Assembly (NCBI GenBank): GCA_934402375.1
Contig: CAKRUB010000003.1
Location: forward strand, 62,001 to 126,000
Source of the DNA: an uncultured Acetatifactor sp.
GTDB taxonomy: Bacteria; Bacillota; Clostridia; Lachnospirales; Lachnospiraceae
Length of the DNA: 64,000 nt
Direction: 5' to 3'
Below the pieces are notes generated by a model, which was not told the DNA's origin, did not search any database, and saw nothing but the letters and a program-made list of their open reading frames with translations. This document shows positions 59,749 to 64,000 of this stretch, piece by piece (position 1 is the first letter of the stretch; each line of letters begins with the position of its first letter). The position numbers and the translations under genes were made by a program.

Positions 59749-59928
59749 ATGAAGAAAAAAACAAACCCCCGCCTCGTACCTGTCATTACAATGCTCAGTC
59801 TGCTCTTTCTGTTTTTCAATATAGAGCAGCTTAAAAATTTCTTCCCGACGGACATATCGTCAGGCAATTTCGGTATAATTTCCACCTGTAACGACAAAGA
59901 GCCTTTTGATGTTCGAGACGGACGTTAA
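59749..59928 (+). CDS. Small secreted-type peptide, candidate signal precursor
   Basis: 59 residues: basic MKKKTNPR, hydrophobic LVPVITMLSLLFLFF, then a polar C-terminal part ending FGIISTCNDKEPFDVRDGR with one Cys. AAGGAG lies 8 bases before the ATG, one of the better ribosome binding sites in the window, which argues for real translation. It converges with a large tandem-HTH regulator gene across a shared terminator. This layout resembles peptide-regulator pairs, but no known pheromone sequence is recognised. Could instead be a small membrane protein. Confidence 0.65.
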   Translation: MKKKTNPRLVPVITMLSLLFLFFNIEQLKNFFPTDISSGNFGIISTCNDKEPFDVRDGR

Positions 59929-59938
59929 CACCTACATT

Positions 59939-59980
59939 AAGCATCAAAGGTCTTATAAATTTACAAGACCTTTGATGCTT
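59939..59980. terminator. Bidirectional hairpin between peptide and regulator genes
   Basis: AAGCATCAAAGGTCTT/AAGACCTTTGATGCTT, 16 perfect pairs, 10-nt loop. U-tracts are weak on both sides. Lies 11 bases after the peptide stop and 5 before the regulator stop. Confidence 0.75.
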
Positions 59981-59984
59981 CAGT

Positions 59985-61838
59985 TCATTGTATGTGAAAA
60001 TGCACTTTCTCCGCACGCTTTTTATAAAATTTCTCATCATGTATATTCTTTGCAATTTGACTTAATACTACACATTTTGAAAGTTCCCTTTCAATATCCA
60101 ATTCAACTTTGATCGGAATCCCTTGTTTCTTCCGCTCGGCATAGTTCCACCATTGATCGTAAATAGCTCCCGGTAAAAAACGGAATCTGCGCTCACGCAA
60201 GTTCTCCTCTGCAATAAACCTGCTGTATTCGTCTGCCGCGTCAAACTCCCCTCTGTTGCCCAATTCGCTCCCGACATAAGACATGATGAATTCAAAATTT
60301 CCGATCATTGTCTCTATTCTTTCGTTGAACATATAGGGTCGGTACATCTCCCCGAATCGACGCATACAGATCTGAAATTCTTCGCCTTCCGTATCTAAGC
60401 CCCGCATTCGGTTGCGGATGCAATCCTGTTCTCCCATTGTCAGATACTTTTCTCCCGACCGTAAAAAGACTCTCATGGGCAAGGTCAGCTCTATCGCCTC
60501 CCGCAGCCGCCAGCAATACTCCTCACGCTGCAATTCTCCGCGCTTCCATGCTACCATGGTTTCCTCGCCGAGCAGCTTCTGCCTGTTCAGTCTCTGCATC
60601 AGGGGAATCTCCCGCCGGAGCTTGTTCCACCAGTCTGCCGCCGTCTGCGCCTGAAAGACAAGATTGGCATCCCTCACTTTCCATAAAAGCTCTGTCAGCT
60701 CCGGCTTATCCGTCAAAACATCGGTATAGCGCAGTTCGCCCGGAAGCCCGAGCCGCAGCAGAAGCTGCGTCAAAATCGGTCTCTGTGGCGTTGTCTGCCG
60801 GTGCTCCAGCCTTCGCAGCGTCTTCACATCACAGAGCCCCTCGCAAAGCTTTTGCTGGCTCATGCCCAGCATCTTCCTCCGTATCCTGATTACGTCATTG
60901 ACACATTCCGCGTGCTTGGAAACATAAAGAAAGCCCTCGTGAAAGGTCTGCTTCTCGACGCCGTACTCCGTGTACAGTTCCTCCAGCGTTTCCTTCCACA
61001 GCCGGTTCTCCTGTTCCGCGCTCTCCATCTTCGGATGTTCCACAGCCAGACGCGCAAACAGCTTTTCCCGAAGCTCCAGCAGTTCCCAGAAATAATACAG
61101 TCTTCCCCTGTTCCGCAAAAGCTCTATCGCCCGGTTGCAGGATTTCAGAAGCTGCAACTGTTCAGGCTCTCTCAGTTCCTCCTCCATACGGCTCCGGCAC
61201 CAGTACAGGACAGCCTTGGGATAAATTTTTGCCCTGTTCGCCTCATCCAGACGATGGGTTTCCAGATAATCTATGACCGCAAGGAAGAATCTGCTCCTTC
61301 TTCCCTCCGCCCTGTACCATTCCTTCTCCAAGAGCAGATTGATCTCCTGCACGGACAGAGCTTTCCTATAGAGATTCTGCATGGTCACGGTCTTCATCGT
61401 CTGCTCCGCCGCCTGCCTGCAAAGCTCAGCCAGCTCCTTCTCCGGGGCATGCTCTCTCCGCCGAATCTGGAACTTCATGCCCAGACAGAATTGTCTCTCC
61501 AGAGGATCCTCCCTGTTACATCCGGCTTCATACTTTCTTAACGCCTCCGCCGCTTCCGGCATATTGTCCCGGAAAAGCTGGTGGACGACGGTCTGTCTGG
61601 CGAGCCACTGGTCATACTCCTGACAGTCCAGCAGCTGTGAATAATCGTCAGGGTCTATCCCGAGTCTCGCGGATAGTCTGTCTCGAAGCATCAGCTCCGG
61701 ATAGCGCTCCCCTTGTTCCATATAGGAGATGATTCTCGAAGTACACAAGCCCTCGCACAGCTTTCTCATGGATACTCCGTACTCACTCCGCTTTTGATTC
61801 AGATATGCAAAAAAGAGTTTCCCTTCTTCTTTATCCAA
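59985..61838 (-). CDS. Large regulator with two HTH domains and helical repeats
   Basis: 617 residues from TTG 61838 (AAGAAGG upstream; overlapping GTGs at 61883 are alternatives). First XRE-type HTH near residue 20: VSMRKLCEGLCTSRIISYME. A helical TPR-like stretch follows to about 310. Second HTH near 330: LGMSQQKLCEGLCDVKTLRR. Another helical repeat stretch follows to the end. The shared KLCEGLC wording shows the halves arose by duplication. The HTH-plus-TPR plan is that of RRNPP peptide-sensing regulators, here doubled. Starts 17 bases after pyrC's stop on the same strand, converging with the 59-residue peptide gene. Confidence 0.75.
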   Translation of the reverse strand: MDKEEGKLFFAYLNQKRSEYGVSMRKLCEGLCTSRIISYMEQGERYPELMLRDRLSARLGIDPDDYSQLLDCQEYDQWLARQTVVHQLFRDNMPEAAEALRKYEAGCNREDPLERQFCLGMKFQIRRREHAPEKELAELCRQAAEQTMKTVTMQNLYRKALSVQEINLLLEKEWYRAEGRRSRFFLAVIDYLETHRLDEANRAKIYPKAVLYWCRSRMEEELREPEQLQLLKSCNRAIELLRNRGRLYYFWELLELREKLFARLAVEHPKMESAEQENRLWKETLEELYTEYGVEKQTFHEGFLYVSKHAECVNDVIRIRRKMLGMSQQKLCEGLCDVKTLRRLEHRQTTPQRPILTQLLLRLGLPGELRYTDVLTDKPELTELLWKVRDANLVFQAQTAADWWNKLRREIPLMQRLNRQKLLGEETMVAWKRGELQREEYCWRLREAIELTLPMRVFLRSGEKYLTMGEQDCIRNRMRGLDTEGEEFQICMRRFGEMYRPYMFNERIETMIGNFEFIMSYVGSELGNRGEFDAADEYSRFIAEENLRERRFRFLPGAIYDQWWNYAERKKQGIPIKVELDIERELSKCVVLSQIAKNIHDEKFYKKRAEKVHFHIQ

Positions 61839-61854
61839 CCGTAATGCCTTCTTC

Positions 61855-63123
61855 CTATGCCTCGTAAACCACCTTGCCACCACAGATGGTTTTTACCACC
61901 TTTCCTTTCAGTCTCCAGCCGGTGAAGGGTGTGTTAGATGCCTTTGAAGCATACTCCGATGGTTCCCAGTCCGCCGTCGTATCTATCAGAACAATGTCCG
62001 CAGGACCTCCTTCCGCAAGATAACCGGCATTGAGGTGATAGAGATTTGCCGGATTCGTGCTCATCAGTGTCAGGAGCTGTCTCATCGTGAGATACCCTCC
62101 ATCGATCAGTTCCGTAATGCCGATCGCAAGCGCTGTCTCCAGACCGATGATTCCGCTGGGCGCCTCCGTGATGGATTTTGCCTTTTCTTCCGCAGTGTGC
62201 GGCGCATGGTCTGTTGCGATCATGTCTATCGTACCATCGACCAGTCCGCGTATGATCTCCAGCCTGTCCGCTTCCTCGCGCAGGGGCGGATTCATCTTTG
62301 CAAGTGTTCCATACTTTATCACTGCATCCTCCGTCAGGGTGAAGTGATGAGGGGTTGCCTCCGCATGGATGTTGTGCCCTTTCTCCTTCGCCTTGCGGAT
62401 CAGTTCAACCGTCTCTCTTGCGCTGACATGCTGAATATCAATGCTTGCTCCCGTCTCAAGGGCAATTTTCAAATCCCTCTCGACCATCGTGGTCTCCGCC
62501 TCACGGGGAGACCCTCCGATGCCGAAATGCTCACTCGCCTTTCCCCGGTTCACGCCGTTGTTCTCTATCAGTGCCGGGTTCTCTTCGTGGAAGCTGATCG
62601 GCAGATCAAGGGCGGCAGCATTCTTCATGGCATCCCGAACGGTTTTTTCATCCATGAGCGGAATCCCGTCATCCGTAAATCCGACAGCCCCCGCTGCGGC
62701 AAGCTCACACATCGGCGTCAGTTCCTTCCCCTTCATGCCCATCGTTACATTCGCACAGCTATAGACATGAATGCCGGTCTCCTTTCCGCGCCCGATCACA
62801 TATTTTAAGGTGTCCGGATTATCAACGGTTGGCTTTGTATTTGCCATGAGCACCACCGATGTGTAGCCCCCCCTCGCAGCGGCGGCAGCACCGGTGACAA
62901 TGTCCTCCTTCATAGTAAAACCCGGATCGCGGAAATGTGCATGTACATCCACAAGCCCGGGCGCTACAAGCAGCCCCTCCGCGTCAATGACCTTACACTT
63001 TCCCTTGGGTGTCTCCAGTTTTTTCCCGATCCTCACAATCGTGTCATTTTCCACCAGAATATCATAATTTCCGTCCCATCCCGACTTGGGATCTATCATA
63101 TATCCATTCTTAATCAGCAGCAT
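61855..63123 (-). CDS. pyrC: Dihydroorotase
   Basis: 422 residues, class I type. Metal site GLVDVHAHFRDPGFTMKEDI, carboxylated-Lys position region and later HVSARETVELIRKAKEKG, HAEATPHHFTLTE, and MIATDHAPHTAEEKAKSI with the catalytic Asp. Third step of UMP synthesis. AGGAGGG precedes ATG 63123. It is separated from pyrK-pyrD by about 7.3 kb of regulator, transporter and toxin-antitoxin genes. Confidence 0.96.
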   Translation of the reverse strand: MLLIKNGYMIDPKSGWDGNYDILVENDTIVRIGKKLETPKGKCKVIDAEGLLVAPGLVDVHAHFRDPGFTMKEDIVTGAAAAARGGYTSVVLMANTKPTVDNPDTLKYVIGRGKETGIHVYSCANVTMGMKGKELTPMCELAAAGAVGFTDDGIPLMDEKTVRDAMKNAAALDLPISFHEENPALIENNGVNRGKASEHFGIGGSPREAETTMVERDLKIALETGASIDIQHVSARETVELIRKAKEKGHNIHAEATPHHFTLTEDAVIKYGTLAKMNPPLREEADRLEIIRGLVDGTIDMIATDHAPHTAEEKAKSITEAPSGIIGLETALAIGITELIDGGYLTMRQLLTLMSTNPANLYHLNAGYLAEGGPADIVLIDTTADWEPSEYASKASNTPFTGWRLKGKVVKTICGGKVVYEA

Positions 63124-63212
63124 GGCACCCTCCTGTTTCTCTCTACCGAGGTATGTTTTTATATAAAGTGATTTTACCATGAATAGGAAAAAAAGAAAAG
63201 TGCCGCAAGCCG

Positions 63213-63632
63213 TTATTCAAAAATTACTGTCTGCTCCAGGAATTCCGTCTTGAGGACAATATAGGGGAAGGATGGTGTCTTATTGCTCTTCTCTGCCGCG
63301 CCCGGACCGAGCAGGCTCGTGTTGACGCAGATATTGCTGTCCGTCAGGTAAAGCTCCTCCACCGCAATGCTGTAGCCGCCTGTTTCCTGCTGCCCGTAGC
63401 CGATACATATGTACAGATTTTCGTTGTCCGTATAGGTGATCTGGAAAGGCGTCGCCTTCTTTTCCTCAATGATAGTCTTCAGCTCTGCCGGTATCTTCTC
63501 TTCTCCCAGCACGGTAAATTCAAGATCGCGCAGTTTGAGCTTCTCTTCACTCAGAAAGGTACAACCCGACTGTAACAGTAAAATTGCCGTAAGCAGCACA
63601 CAGACCAGTCTCTTCCAAACATTCCGTCTCAT
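63213..63632 (-). CDS. PrcB-like lipoprotein
   Basis: 139 residues. Lipoprotein signal RLVCVLLTAILLLQSG followed by Cys. C-terminal PrcB-type domain: NENLYICIGYGQQETGGYSI, AVEELYLTDSNICVNTSLLG, PSFPYIVLKTEFLEQTVIFE. PrcB_C domains occur in proteins tied to an exported protease complex. ATG 63632 is chosen; the GTG 18 bases upstream is possible. 89 bp upstream of pyrC on the same strand. Confidence 0.78.
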   Translation of the reverse strand: MRRNVWKRLVCVLLTAILLLQSGCTFLSEEKLKLRDLEFTVLGEEKIPAELKTIIEEKKATPFQITYTDNENLYICIGYGQQETGGYSIAVEELYLTDSNICVNTSLLGPGAAEKSNKTPSFPYIVLKTEFLEQTVIFE

Positions 63633-63775
63633 TTTAATGTTGCCTCGCACAAACCTTTTCTTTGCTGTATTCTATGTACACAAACGGCAATTTATGCTAA
63701 ACTGTAACTGTCCGGAGCCTGTGTACTGACACCGCTCCGGAACAATGCGAAAATTTCAAACTGTGAGGTTTCTCT

Positions 63776-64000
63776 ATGATACGTTTTATTTTAGTCGTGC
63801 TTTATCTTATCCTGTACCTGATTCTGTTCCTGCCGGTGCTGCTCGTGGAATGGATCATCGGAAAATTTAATCCCGGTCTTAAGGCAAGAAGCTCCAAAGC
63901 GCTTGTCAGCTGGGGCTTCCGCTGTATCGCCTTTCTCTCCGGGGCAAAGGTCACAGTGACGGGACTGGAAAATATTCCGACGGACACGGCGGTTCTCTAT
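63776..64000 (+). CDS. plsC: 1-acylglycerol-3-phosphate acyltransferase, 5' part
   Basis: 75 codons to the right edge, no stop. N-terminal membrane helix (FILVVLYLILYLILFLPVLL), then WGFRCIAFLSGAKVTVTGLE and NIPTDTAVLY, the lead-in to the PlsC catalytic HxxxxD, which lies outside the window. Makes phosphatidic acid. GAGG precedes ATG 63776. Divergent from the PrcB-like gene. Confidence 0.8.
   Translation, partial: MIRFILVVLYLILYLILFLPVLLVEWIIGKFNPGLKARSSKALVSWGFRCIAFLSGAKVTVTGLENIPTDTAVLY

Noticed and set aside
63124..63212. PyrR-type attenuator before pyrC
   Set aside because: The 89-bp gap has no terminator/antiterminator pair or PyrR-binding loop that I can see.

Overview
The window looks like chromosome of a spore-forming, probably flagellated member of the Lachnospiraceae (Clostridia). 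Evidence: a SAM-I riboswitch on metK, class 1B dihydroorotate dehydrogenase genes (pyrK-pyrD), SpoIIID and a SipL-like spore morphogenesis protein, strong AGGAGG ribosome binding sites, and moderate GC in core genes against clearly AT-rich accessory genes. The assignment is inferred from protein character and gene order; no search was run.

Layout. 1-17.4 kb is mostly core: dnaE (cut by the left edge), metK with its riboswitch, murA, a LysM/G5/M23 peptidase, a Y-family polymerase, a flavin reductase, a coiled-coil membrane protein, a small alarmone synthetase, galE, a UDP-sugar pyrophosphorylase, and a three-gene MoxR/VWA/leucine-rich-repeat operon. Small palindromic repeats sit between these genes, including two 116-bp copies in inverted orientation.

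17.4-37 kb is an accessory region full of broken genes. A two- to four-gene AbiL-like (AAA ATPase + RloB TOPRIM-like) defence cassette lies between intact spoIIID and a second copy of the spoIIID 3' end; a recombinase-like scrap abuts that copy and a third spoIIID scrap lies further on. Then come two toxin-antitoxin or regulator modules, a truncated blaR1, a GNAT-APH fusion flanked by repeated terminators, a MerR-methyltransferase fusion, helicase, DUF2087/APH, feoB and araC remnants, and a DUF4143 ATPase. spoIIID itself carries a sigma-E-like promoter embedded in a hairpin that would hide its ribosome binding site in read-through RNA.

37-52.8 kb returns to core genes: trkH-trkA, an NlpC/P60 hydrolase, asnS, an FKBP lipoprotein, cardiolipin synthase, an acyltransferase, ispE-gntR-murI-DUF1934, a possible sigma-D-dependent protein and sipL. 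52.8-64 kb holds the pyrimidine genes pyrD-pyrK and pyrC, separated by a toxin-antitoxin pair, an amino-acid ABC importer operon with an amidohydrolase, and a convergent pair made of a 59-residue peptide gene and a large tandem-HTH regulator that may be a peptide-signalling module. PrcB-like lipoprotein and plsC (cut by the right edge) end the window.
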